Assembly: GCA_009786735.1 (NCBI GenBank)
Contig: WQRM01000116.1
Coordinates: 1-5,177, forward strand
Length of the DNA stretch: 5,177 nt
Reading direction: 5' to 3'
Source of the DNA: Oscillospiraceae bacterium
GTDB lineage: Bacteria; Bacillota; Clostridia; Oscillospirales; Acutalibacteraceae
Below the pieces are notes generated by a model that was not told where the DNA came from, did not search any database, and saw only the letters and a program-made list of their open reading frames with translations. Shown here one piece after another: positions 1 to 5,164 of this stretch (position 1 is its first letter; every line of letters starts with the position of its first letter). The position numbers and the translations under genes are program-made.

Positions 1-108
1 TGTAGGGGCGGCAATCTGCCGCCCGCCCCTGCGGGGAGCAAGTCGCTGCGCTGTGTTCTCGGACAGGTTGCGGAATTACACTTCGGGCGGCTAATAGCCG
101 CCCCTACA
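1..108. repeat. Hairpin-rich intergenic repeat with 12-bp terminal inverted repeats (copy A)
   Basis: The block begins with tgtaggggcggc (1-12) and ends with its exact reverse complement (97-108). Inside are two strong hairpins: 6-13 pairs with 17-24 (3-nt loop), and 85-91 pairs with 97-103 (5-nt loop). The core from 25 to 107 recurs at 4939-5024: the first 46 bases match at 45 positions, a 16-base stretch (75-90) is identical, and the last 10 bases are identical. There is no open coding frame and no target-site duplication that I can see, partly because position 1 is the window edge. It lies just beyond the stop codon of the fumarase beta gene, so its hairpins may shape that transcript's 3' end, although no T-tract follows. 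It looks like a MITE-like or REP-like dispersed element; mobility is inferred. Confidence 0.75.
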
Positions 109-121
109 CGCGAGGCAGTGG

Positions 122-637
122 TTATCTTAACCGCCCACCCACGCAATCCACGGCAACGGTTAGGGGCATCTCGTGCACGGTGAGTTTGACAATCGCCTCC
201 GTGCCCAAGTCCGCAAACGCGACCGGCTCGGCTTGCACCACGCACTGCGACAGCAACGCGCCCGCGCCGCCCACCGCCGCCAGATACACCGCCCCATGCT
301 CGTGCATCGCATCAACCACCGCTTGGCTGCGCGCGCCTTTGCCAATCATCACCCGCAACCCGGCTTGCAGCAACGCAGGCGTGTAGCCATCCATCCGCGC
401 GCTCGTCGTCGGTCCGGCCGAGCCGATTACCTTGCCCGGCGGTGCGGGGCATGGTCCGGCGTAGTAGATCGTCTGCCCTTGTAGCTCAAACGGCAGCGGA
501 CGCCCGGCGGCAAGTAGCTCAATCATGCGTTTGTGCGCAGCGTCGCGCGCGGTGTAAATCACGCCGCTCAGCAGCACGCTGTCGCCCACCCGCAGGCGAG
601 CGATGTCCTGCGTGGCAATCGGGCTTGTGATGTGCAT
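122..637 (-). CDS. Class I fumarate hydratase (or tartrate dehydratase), beta subunit
   Basis: This 171-residue protein is the beta (C-terminal type) half of the iron-sulfur hydro-lyase that interconverts fumarate and malate in the cytoplasm. Family motifs are visible: GVIYTARDAAHKRM (25-38), IYYAGPCPA (57-65), IGSAGPTTSARMD (71-83), GKG (99-101), GGAGALL (123-129) and a C-terminal DLGTEAI...MPLTVAVD region (143-164). Length fits the family, so the gene looks complete. I chose the ATG at 637 because AGGAGG (645-650) sits 7 nt upstream and the protein then starts MHITSP, directly before family-like sequence. An in-frame ATG at 718 would add 27 residues encoded by a repeat and is rejected. The alpha subunit lies upstream on the same strand, 168 bp away. 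TtdB of tartrate dehydratase is closely related, so substrate assignment is less certain than the fold. Confidence 0.92.
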   Translation of the reverse strand: MHITSPIATQDIARLRVGDSVLLSGVIYTARDAAHKRMIELLAAGRPLPFELQGQTIYYAGPCPAPPGKVIGSAGPTTSARMDGYTPALLQAGLRVMIGKGARSQAVVDAMHEHGAVYLAAVGGAGALLSQCVVQAEPVAFADLGTEAIVKLTVHEMPLTVAVDCVGGRLR

Positions 638-644
638 GTAATTG

Positions 645-650
645 CCTCCT
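645..650 (-). promoter_or_regulatory. Ribosome binding site of the beta subunit gene
   Basis: On the minus strand this is a perfect AGGAGG, 7 nt before the ATG at 637. It fixes the start and shows that the beta subunit can be initiated independently despite the inserted repeat upstream. Confidence 0.85.
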
Positions 651-654
651 CTTT

Positions 655-785
655 GCAACTTTTTTGAAAAAAATTGCGCAAAAAACTTTAGTCGCGCTGC
701 GCGCGGTGGGATTTTCATGTGTCAAAAATTGTCCACCGCGAAGCGGCTAGGTTTTTTTGGTTACTTTTTTTGCAAAAAAAGTAAC
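655..785. repeat. Fold-back palindromic element between the fumarase subunit genes (MITE-like)
   Basis: Nearly the whole spacer between the two fumarase genes folds on itself. At one end, 655-677 is an imperfect palindrome (gcaactttttt / aaaaaaattgc); at the other, 760-785 is a perfect one. Between them, arm 679-709 is roughly complementary to arm 733-759: the inner 8 bp (702-709 with 733-740) are perfect, and the outer parts match with small gaps (a c-A6-c...tag-cgc pattern on each side). The central loop is 710-732. No transposase or convincing reading frame lies within. The symmetric form with related outer palindromes suggests a non-autonomous fold-back element inserted into the operon. 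A role as an RNA structure setting the alpha:beta ratio is possible; both the insertion and the role are inferences. Confidence 0.6.
760..785. repeat. Perfect 26-bp A/T-rich palindrome
   Basis: The 13-base left arm gttacttttttt plus g is followed by its exact reverse complement, with no spacer. It lies 20 nt past the alpha subunit stop codon. Each strand reads T7-GC-A7, so no T-tract follows the hairpin in transcription of the operon, which argues against a simple intrinsic terminator. It forms one end of the larger fold-back element. Confidence 0.8.
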
Positions 786-805
786 GCCTGCGCGGCGAGC
801 GCAAA

Positions 806-1645
806 TCACACCACCGCCGAGCAATGCCGTGTTGCGTGGCAGCCGATGTTCACCGCCACGGGCAGCCCAGCGATGTGCGTGGGGAAGGTCTCAACGTGCA
901 CGGCGAGTGCGGTGGTCTTGCCGCCAAAGGCCGCAGGACCAATCCCCAGTGCGTTGATTTCTTCCAGCAGGTCGCGCTCAATTTGCGCCCAAGCGGGGTT
1001 GGCGTGCACACTGCCCACATCGCGCAACAGAGCCTGTTTGGCCAGCAGCGCGCACTTCTCCATCGTGCCGCCCACACCCACGCCGATGATCATCGGTGGG
1101 CAGGCGTTTGGTCCGGCAGCTTTGGCCGTCTTGAGCACAAACGCCTTCACGCCGTCCAGTCCGTCGGACGGGTTGAGCATGCGCAGTCCGCTCATGTTTT
1201 CGCTGCCGAATCCCTTGGGTGCAACGGTGATGTGCAGCGCGTCGCCCGGCACAAGCTCAAGGTGAATGACGGCTGGCGTGTTGTCGCCGGTGTTGATGCG
1301 GTCAATCGGGTCACGCACCACGCTGTTGCGGCAATATCCCGCGCGGTAGCCCCGGCGCACGCCTTCGTGTATCGCTTCGGTCAAGCCCGGCGCATGCACT
1401 TGCTCACCCATGCGCACAAAGACCACGGTCATGCCGGTGTCTTGGCAGATGGGCAGGTGCTCACGTCGAGCGATGTCGGCGTTCTGCAGCAGAACGTCCA
1501 GTGCGTTCACCGCAAGCGGCTGTGTTTCGCACGTCCGCGCCTGCTGCAACGCGGTGTAGATATCGCCGCCAACCTGGGTATTGACTTGCACGCATAGCTG
1601 CGCCACCACCTCGGTGACGCGCGCGGCTTCGATGGTTCGTATCAT
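806..1645 (-). CDS. Class I fumarate hydratase (or tartrate dehydratase), alpha subunit
   Basis: This 279-residue protein is the N-terminal-type (alpha) subunit of the oxygen-sensitive [4Fe-4S] hydro-lyase; with the beta subunit it hydrates fumarate to malate. The three cysteines expected to bind the cluster are present in their family motifs: Cys67 in PICQDTG (65-71), Cys182 in GPNACPP (178-184) and Cys269 in NIGCHATRH (266-274). Other conserved blocks are RDPIDRINTGDNTPAVIH (111-128) and KGFGSENMSGL (144-154). The length is normal for the family. I start at the ATG at 1645, with GGAGA (1651-1655) just upstream; a TTG at 1657 would add only four residues and overlaps that ribosome binding site. 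The beta gene follows on the same strand. I found no convincing promoter directly upstream. Tartrate dehydratase alpha (TtdA) is the main alternative. Confidence 0.93.
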   Translation of the reverse strand: MIRTIEAARVTEVVAQLCVQVNTQVGGDIYTALQQARTCETQPLAVNALDVLLQNADIARREHLPICQDTGMTVVFVRMGEQVHAPGLTEAIHEGVRRGYRAGYCRNSVVRDPIDRINTGDNTPAVIHLELVPGDALHITVAPKGFGSENMSGLRMLNPSDGLDGVKAFVLKTAKAAGPNACPPMIIGVGVGGTMEKCALLAKQALLRDVGSVHANPAWAQIERDLLEEINALGIGPAAFGGKTTALAVHVETFPTHIAGLPVAVNIGCHATRHCSAVV

Positions 1646-1655
1646 GGCGCTCTCC

Positions 1656-1694
1656 AATGCTTAATTCTTAGTGCTTAGTGCTAAATGCTTAATT
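1656..1694. repeat. Short direct repeats upstream of the fumarase alpha gene
   Basis: The 11-mer aatgcttaatt occurs at 1656-1666 and again at 1684-1694. Between them cttagtg is repeated in tandem (1667-1673 and 1674-1680). The block is A/T-rich, lies in the 5' leader of the fumarase operon and abuts the ribosome binding site. It could be a slippage-prone spacer or a regulator-binding region, but the sequence alone does not show a function. Confidence 0.7.
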
Positions 1695-1704
1695 TTTATC
1701 GCCC

Positions 1705-1859
1705 GGGTGGCAAAATTGCCACCCCTACATGCCGCGGCTTGATGAAACTCGCAGAAAACCGTTTCTTGAGCGGCCCTCGCGCGGGCGCGGGGGCTGTCGC
1801 CGCGAACGAAACCTGCACATCGCGCCACTGCGGCGCGGCGACTGGGGTGCGGATTTTGC
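1705..1859. repeat. Composite intergenic repeat, module R2 copy 1 with 48-bp extra segment
   Basis: A hairpin (1705-1712 with 1717-1724) ends in cccctac, as at 98-107 and 5015-5024. It is followed by a module that matches 5025-5114 in the same orientation. Positions 1729-1790 align to 5025-5091 with 9 differences in 62 aligned bases and one 5-base gap; 1839-1859 then continues the match to 5092-5113 with a one-base gap. The stretch 1791-1838 (48 bp) is present only here and is bounded by ggcgcgg on both sides (1784-1790 and 1832-1838). This is the main content of the otherwise gene-free 1646-1983 interval. Confidence 0.75.
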
Positions 1860-1884
1860 TGCCGCCATCCTCTTAAGCCCCATT

Positions 1885-1915
1885 CCCCTCCGTGGAGGGG
1901 TGCCGTCACAACGGC
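1885..1915. repeat. Tandem GC-rich hairpins in the gene-free interval
   Basis: Two adjacent inverted repeats are visible: cccctcc (1885-1891) with ggagggg (1894-1900), then gccgt (1902-1906) with acggc (1911-1915). They are followed by ggggtgg. The arrangement resembles another dispersed intergenic hairpin family, but there is no second copy in this window, so that is inference. The remainder of 1916-1983 shows nothing I can assign. Confidence 0.5.
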
Positions 1916-1983
1916 GGGGTGGTCTTTGCGGCTCGCGGAGCGACGCAACCCGCGCCTTTCAACTCACCAGCACAAACGAGAAT

Positions 1984-2011
1984 GCGCTGTGAGCCCTCAA
2001 GCTCACAGCGC
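1984..2011 (-). terminator. Probable terminator of the exported-protein gene
   Basis: A perfect 11-bp stem (1984-1994 with 2001-2011) with a 6-nt loop begins 22 nt beyond the stop codon at 2034. On the minus strand it is followed by attctcgtttgtg, which is T-rich but interrupted, so termination may be partial. It separates the exported-protein gene from the fumarase operon downstream on the same strand. Confidence 0.7.
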
Positions 2012-2033
2012 CATTGCCGTTGAGAAGTTTTGC

Positions 2034-2600
2034 TTAGCCAAGCAGCGGTGCCAAGAACGGTGCGATTACGGGCTCCCACAGGAACACGCCGACGCCGACG
2101 ACCACAGGCAGCCAAGCCCACCACAGTTGTCCGCCAACCCAGCTGACGAACGAACTCAACAGACCCATTGCGTTGTGGCTGCGTGCCATGCTGTTCATGT
2201 CGTTGAGCATGCTGTTCACCGAAATGTTCAGGAACAGTTGTGTGCGGGAGGGGTTGAACGCTTGTTGGATTGCCCAAAGGATGAACACGTCTTCCACGTC
2301 CCACAGAACGAGAATGTTGCCGGTGCGTGCTGCTTCAGCAGCGGCTCTGTCCAAGTAACGCACAAAACGGTTGTCCATTGCTCTGGGGATGCGGTTCATG
2401 TTCGCGCTCCACAGCCAGCCGTCCGGCGAAAGGGTGTCCAGCAGATCTTCCAGCGTGGTGAAGTCTGCCATGATTTCGCGGATTTCTTCGCATGTGAGCA
2501 CAGGGACTTCGGTTGCGGCGGCATCGCTTGCGGTTGCGCCAATGGCGAACACGCCAAGCAACATCGCCAGAGACAGGATCATTGCTAACGCTTTTTTCAT
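2034..2600 (-). CDS. Hypothetical exported protein with hydrophobic C-terminal segment
   Basis: I do not recognise this 188-residue protein. It starts with a clear Sec signal peptide: MKK, a hydrophobic core (4-20), and a likely cleavage site after the ATA at 22-24. The middle (about 36-140) is mixed polar and hydrophobic, with an acidic, probably helical stretch (36-60), tryptophans at 62, 64, 100 and 109, and a single cysteine at 37. The C-terminus (about 146-188) is strongly hydrophobic and Trp/Val/Gly-rich, consistent with one membrane segment near 157-176 and almost no charged tail. There is no lipobox or LPXTG motif. I start at the ATG at 2600, with GGAGG 9 nt upstream and a consensus promoter; the open frame extending to 2771 is non-coding leader. 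It is probably membrane-anchored and outside-facing. The function is unknown. Confidence 0.8.
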   Translation of the reverse strand: MKKALAMILSLAMLLGVFAIGATASDAAATEVPVLTCEEIREIMADFTTLEDLLDTLSPDGWLWSANMNRIPRAMDNRFVRYLDRAAAEAARTGNILVLWDVEDVFILWAIQQAFNPSRTQLFLNISVNSMLNDMNSMARSHNAMGLLSSFVSWVGGQLWWAWLPVVVGVGVFLWEPVIAPFLAPLLG

Positions 2601-2609
2601 GGTATGTTT

Positions 2610-2614
2610 CCTCC
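2610..2614 (-). promoter_or_regulatory. Ribosome binding site of the exported-protein gene
   Basis: GGAGG on the minus strand lies 9 nt before the ATG at 2600. It selects this start over the longer open frame and places the signal peptide exactly at the N-terminus. Confidence 0.85.
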
Positions 2615-2655
2615 ATTGTTTTTGCTTTGCGTGCTCAGTGCGCGCAAGCAGATAA

Positions 2656-2684
2656 AGTATATCACATCCGCACGCGCAAGTCAA
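2656..2684 (-). promoter_or_regulatory. Sigma-A promoter for the exported-protein gene
   Basis: On the minus strand TTGACT (2679-2684) and TATACT (2656-2661) are separated by exactly 17 bp, and the -10 is preceded by TGA, an extended -10. Each hexamer is one base off consensus. Transcription would begin near 2649, giving a leader of about 50 nt. Confidence 0.85.
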
Positions 2685-2779
2685 GCATTTTAGCAAAAGT
2701 TGACAGTTTTGTGAACATTGCACAAAAACCCGCAATATCTTTCTACACGAAAACGCCCCTTTTTTCGGCAAAAGAGTTG

Positions 2780-2808
2780 TTGAAATTCACTGCAAGGTGT
2801 GGTATAAT
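2780..2808 (+). promoter_or_regulatory. Sigma-A promoter for the EF-G-like gene
   Basis: TTGAAA (2780-2785) and a perfect TATAAT (2803-2808) are 17 bp apart, with TGG before the -10 (extended -10). Expected transcription start is near 2815, leaving a short leader of about 26 nt that contains the ribosome binding site. It diverges from the promoter at 2656-2684, with 95 bp between the two -35 boxes. Confidence 0.9.
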
Positions 2809-2826
2809 AAAAGGTAGACTGAATAC

Positions 2827-2832
2827 AGGAGG
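2827..2832 (+). promoter_or_regulatory. Ribosome binding site deciding a TTG start
   Basis: A perfect AGGAGG ends 8 nt before TTG at 2841. No ATG lies at a suitable distance, and the protein from this TTG begins exactly at the expected N-terminus of an EF-G-like GTPase. Confidence 0.88.
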
Positions 2833-2840
2833 ACAAACAC

Positions 2841-4850
2841 TTGAATATTCGCAACATCGCACTGGCCGGGCACGGCGGCCGCGGCAAAACCACTCTGGCC
2901 GAAGCCATGCTCTATCTCGCCAAAGCCACCGACCGCCTCGGGCGCGTGGGCGACGGCAACACCACCATGGACAGCGACCCCGAAGAAAAACGCCGCCTGG
3001 CGTCCATTTCGCTGGGGCTTGCGCCGCTGAACTGGAACAACACCAAGCTCAACATACTCGACACTCCCGGTTTGTTCGACTTCGCCGGTGAAGTCGCGCA
3101 AGCCGTGCGCGCCGCCGAAACCACCGTCATCGTTGACGCTGCCGGGCATGGCTACAGCGTGGGCACCGCCAAAGCCTTCAAGGCTGCCGCGCAGCGCAAC
3201 ACCGCCGTGATGTTCGTGCTCACCAAGTGTGACGGCGAAGAGCGTGACTATATGAAAATCTTCAACGCCCTGCGTGAAGAACATGCCACCGAGGCTTGTC
3301 CCGTGGTCGTGCCCATCATCCAAGGCGGCAAAACCACCGGCTACGTAGACTTCACCACCGGCAAAGCGTATAAGTACGAAAAAGGCAAAGCCAGCGAAAT
3401 CCCCATGCCCGACGATGCCGACGTGGAAGCCTTGCACGAAATCTTCAAGGAAACCGTTGCTGGCGCAGACGACGCACTCATGGAGAAATTCTTTGAGGGC
3501 GAAGACTTCACCGCCGAGGAAATCGCCGCAGGCTTGGCAAAAGGTGTGGTCGAGCGCAGCATCTTCCCCGTGTTCGCATTGGGTGGATACACCACCGACG
3601 CCGTGGATCTGTTCCTCAACATCGTCACCGCCATCGCGCCCGCGCCGAGCAACGAAGGCGTGGAAGACAGCGGACTCAACGCCATTTGCTTCAAGACGGT
3701 TGCCGACGCATTCGTGGGCAAGATGAGCTTCTTCAAGGTTGTCACCGGTGCGCTCACCGCCGCCGAGCCTGCCTATAACGCCCGCACCGAAGAAAGTGAG
3801 CGCATGGGCAAAATCATCAGCCTGTCCGGCAGCAAGCAAAGCGACGTGCCCTCCATCGTGGCGGGCGACATCGGCGTGGTCACCAAGCTCACTGGCTTCA
3901 AAACCGGCGACACCCTCACCAACCAAAAGAAACCGCAAACCCTCGAGGGCATCACCTTCCCCGCGCCCTGCTTGGGCATGGCCGCCAAAGCGCGCAAAAA
4001 AGGCGAGGAAGACAAAATCGGCACCGGCATGGCGCGCCTGCGTGAAGAAGACAAAACCCTCAAGTTCGAAATCAACAAAGAAACCAACGAGCAAGTTATC
4101 TATGGCCTGGGCGACCAGCACCTTGATGTTGTCATGTCCAAGCTCAAAAACCGCTTCAGTGTCGAAATCGACCTATCCGTACCGCGCGTGGCGTATCGCG
4201 AAACCATTCGCAAGAAGGTGGAGAAACAAGGCAAACACAAAAAGCAATCCGGCGGCGGCGGGCAGTACGGTGACGTGCACATCCGCTTTGAGCCCTGCGA
4301 CGAAGACTTCGTGTTCACCTCCGACGAAGTCGTGGGCGGCAGCGTGCCCAAGCAGTTCTTCCCCGCCGTGGAAAAAGGCCTGCGTGACAGCATCAGCCGC
4401 GGCTTTGTCGCCGGCTACCCCATGGTAGGCGTGAAAGCCAACCTCTTCTTCGGCAGCTACCACGCGGTGGATAGCTCCGAGATCGCCTTCAAGATGGCCG
4501 CGCAGGTGTGCTTCCGCAACGCCATGCCCGAGGCCGCAGTCACCATCCTCGAGCCCATCGGCACGCTCAAAGTCACCATGCCGGACGAAAAACTCGGCGA
4601 CATCATGGGCGACATCACCAAGCGGCGCGGTCGCGTGCTGGGCATGGGTGCAGCCGACGAACCCAAGATGCAGCAGCTGGAAGCGGAAGTCCCCATGGCT
4701 GAAATGGGCGACTTCGCCACCGCGCTGCGCAGCGTCACCGCCGGGCGCGGCAGCTTCAGCGTGGAGTTCGCGCGCTACGAAGACACGCCCGCCATGGTGC
4801 AGCAAAAGGTCATCGAAGAAGCCGCCAAACGCAAAGCGGAGGAGGATTAA
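2841..4850 (+). CDS. Elongation factor G-like translational GTPase (EF-G paralog)
   Basis: This 669-residue protein has the full EF-G domain order. In the G domain, the P-loop GHGGRGKT is at 10-17, a switch I-like RRLASISL at 51-58, G3 DTPGLFDF at 74-81 and G4 TKCD at 128-131. Domain II lies around 285-375, domain III around 390-445, domain IV has the glycine-rich GGGGQYG (471-477) and the tip GSYHAVDSSEIAFKMA (538-553), and domain V includes GDIMGDITKRRGRVLGM (586-602). Canonical EF-G has DTPGHVDF, so the catalytic histidine is Leu78 here, and the Mg-binding switch I threonine aligns with Ser55. The tip histidine, His541, is kept. It is somewhat shorter than usual EF-G (about 690-700 residues) and lies outside the str operon, as expected for the EF-G-like paralogs of Clostridia. 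Whether it aids translocation, ribosome rescue or stress translation cannot be read from the sequence. It has its own promoter, a TTG start and a terminator. Confidence 0.93.
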   Translation: MNIRNIALAGHGGRGKTTLAEAMLYLAKATDRLGRVGDGNTTMDSDPEEKRRLASISLGLAPLNWNNTKLNILDTPGLFDFAGEVAQAVRAAETTVIVDAAGHGYSVGTAKAFKAAAQRNTAVMFVLTKCDGEERDYMKIFNALREEHATEACPVVVPIIQGGKTTGYVDFTTGKAYKYEKGKASEIPMPDDADVEALHEIFKETVAGADDALMEKFFEGEDFTAEEIAAGLAKGVVERSIFPVFALGGYTTDAVDLFLNIVTAIAPAPSNEGVEDSGLNAICFKTVADAFVGKMSFFKVVTGALTAAEPAYNARTEESERMGKIISLSGSKQSDVPSIVAGDIGVVTKLTGFKTGDTLTNQKKPQTLEGITFPAPCLGMAAKARKKGEEDKIGTGMARLREEDKTLKFEINKETNEQVIYGLGDQHLDVVMSKLKNRFSVEIDLSVPRVAYRETIRKKVEKQGKHKKQSGGGGQYGDVHIRFEPCDEDFVFTSDEVVGGSVPKQFFPAVEKGLRDSISRGFVAGYPMVGVKANLFFGSYHAVDSSEIAFKMAAQVCFRNAMPEAAVTILEPIGTLKVTMPDEKLGDIMGDITKRRGRVLGMGAADEPKMQQLEAEVPMAEMGDFATALRSVTAGRGSFSVEFARYEDTPAMVQQKVIEEAAKRKAEED

Positions 4851-4895
4851 CATCGCCTCGCTGTGCACGCTTCAACGCCCATAAAACCAAACCCT

Positions 4896-4927
4896 CAACC
4901 CCGCCATATGCTGGTGGGGTTGTTTTT
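4896..4927 (+). terminator. Intrinsic terminator of the EF-G-like gene
   Basis: Positions 4896-4906 pair with 4912-4922 as an 11-bp stem with one G-U pair and a 5-nt loop, followed at once by five T residues (4923-4927). It lies 45 nt after the stop codon and shows that the gene is monocistronic. Confidence 0.88.
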
Positions 4928-4932
4928 GCGTG

Positions 4933-5024
4933 CAACCTGCCCCTGCGGGGAGCAAGTCGCTTCGCTGTGTTCTCGGACAGGTTGTGTATTATTACACTTC
5001 GGGCGGATTTGCATCCGCCCCTAC
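4933..5024. repeat. Hairpin-rich intergenic repeat, copy B
   Basis: Positions 4939-5024 repeat 25-107 in the same orientation. The left terminal repeat seen at 1-24 is missing; caacctg (4933-4939) instead pairs with caggttg (4978-4984). The end hairpin pairs 5001-5007 with 5014-5020. Compared with copy A, the innermost pair is A-T (5007/5014) instead of C-G (91/97), so the stem is kept although the bases changed. The copy starts directly after the EF-G-like gene's terminator. Confidence 0.78.
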
Positions 5025-5114
5025 GTGTTGCGGCTTGGCTTCACGAAACTCACAGAACACCGTTTCCTGAGCGACCCTCGCGCGGGCGCGGCGACTGGGG
5101 ATGCGGATTTTGCA
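5025..5114. repeat. Composite intergenic repeat, module R2 copy 2
   Basis: This directly continues copy B and matches 1729-1859 in the same orientation. It lacks the 48-bp segment present there, having a single ggcgcgg (5085-5091) at the junction, and carries five extra bases near 5037. The repeat of the same module order (hairpin ending cccctac, then R2) at two loci shows these are parts of one composite family. No real gene is seen from 4851 to the window end. Confidence 0.75.
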
Positions 5115-5139
5115 GCGCGCATTGCGGGTAACATCCACC

Positions 5140-5164
5140 TGTAGGGGCGGCAACCTGCCGCCCG
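5140..5164. repeat. Left end of another terminal-inverted-repeat element
   Basis: The sequence tgtaggggcggc (5140-5151) is identical to the terminal repeat at 1-12, and the hairpin 5145-5152 with 5156-5163 is the same as 6-24 with a different loop base (acc against atc). After position 5164 the match to copy A stops, so only the terminal hairpin is present or the element is of another type. The final bases 5165-5177 show nothing assignable. Confidence 0.65.

Noticed and set aside
638..718. 27-residue N-terminal extension of the fumarase beta subunit from the ATG at 718
   Set aside because: The added residues come from the fold-back repeat, and the perfect AGGAGG at 645-650 points to the ATG at 637.
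760..785. Perfect palindrome as an intrinsic terminator between the fumarase genes
   Set aside because: The stem is A/T pairs with little GC and no T-tract follows it on the transcribed strand.
824..1597. Plus-strand open frame antisense to the fumarase alpha gene
   Set aside because: The minus strand encodes a complete fumarase alpha subunit with all three cluster cysteines; the plus frame gives an Arg/His/Ala-rich product with no ribosome binding site.
1656..1718. Promoter for the fumarase operon within the repeats upstream of 1645
   Set aside because: Candidate boxes on the minus strand (TTGCCA; TTAAGC with AAGAAT) match consensus poorly or have wrong spacing, so I do not call one.
1661..1948. 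Minus-strand open frame (95 codons) in the gene-free interval
   Set aside because: It consists wholly of repeat modules, has no ribosome binding site or promoter, and crosses several strong hairpins; the possible coding trace in part of it is noted separately.
2700..2728. Consensus TTGACA at 2700-2705 as a further plus-strand promoter
   Set aside because: At 17 bp downstream the sequence is caaaaa, not a -10 box; the promoter at 2780-2808 explains the gene better.
2787..4121. Long minus-strand open frame (444 codons) antisense to the EF-G-like gene
   Set aside because: It is fully overlapped by a well-supported gene; its His/Gly/Ala/Phe-rich translation shows no family motif and is a by-product of GC-rich codon use on the other strand.
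4863..5144. Plus-strand open frame (93 codons) after the EF-G-like gene
   Set aside because: It runs through the terminator and the repeat modules, has no suitable ribosome binding site, and its similarity to the plus frame at 1685-1876 comes from the shared repeat with mostly residue-changing differences.
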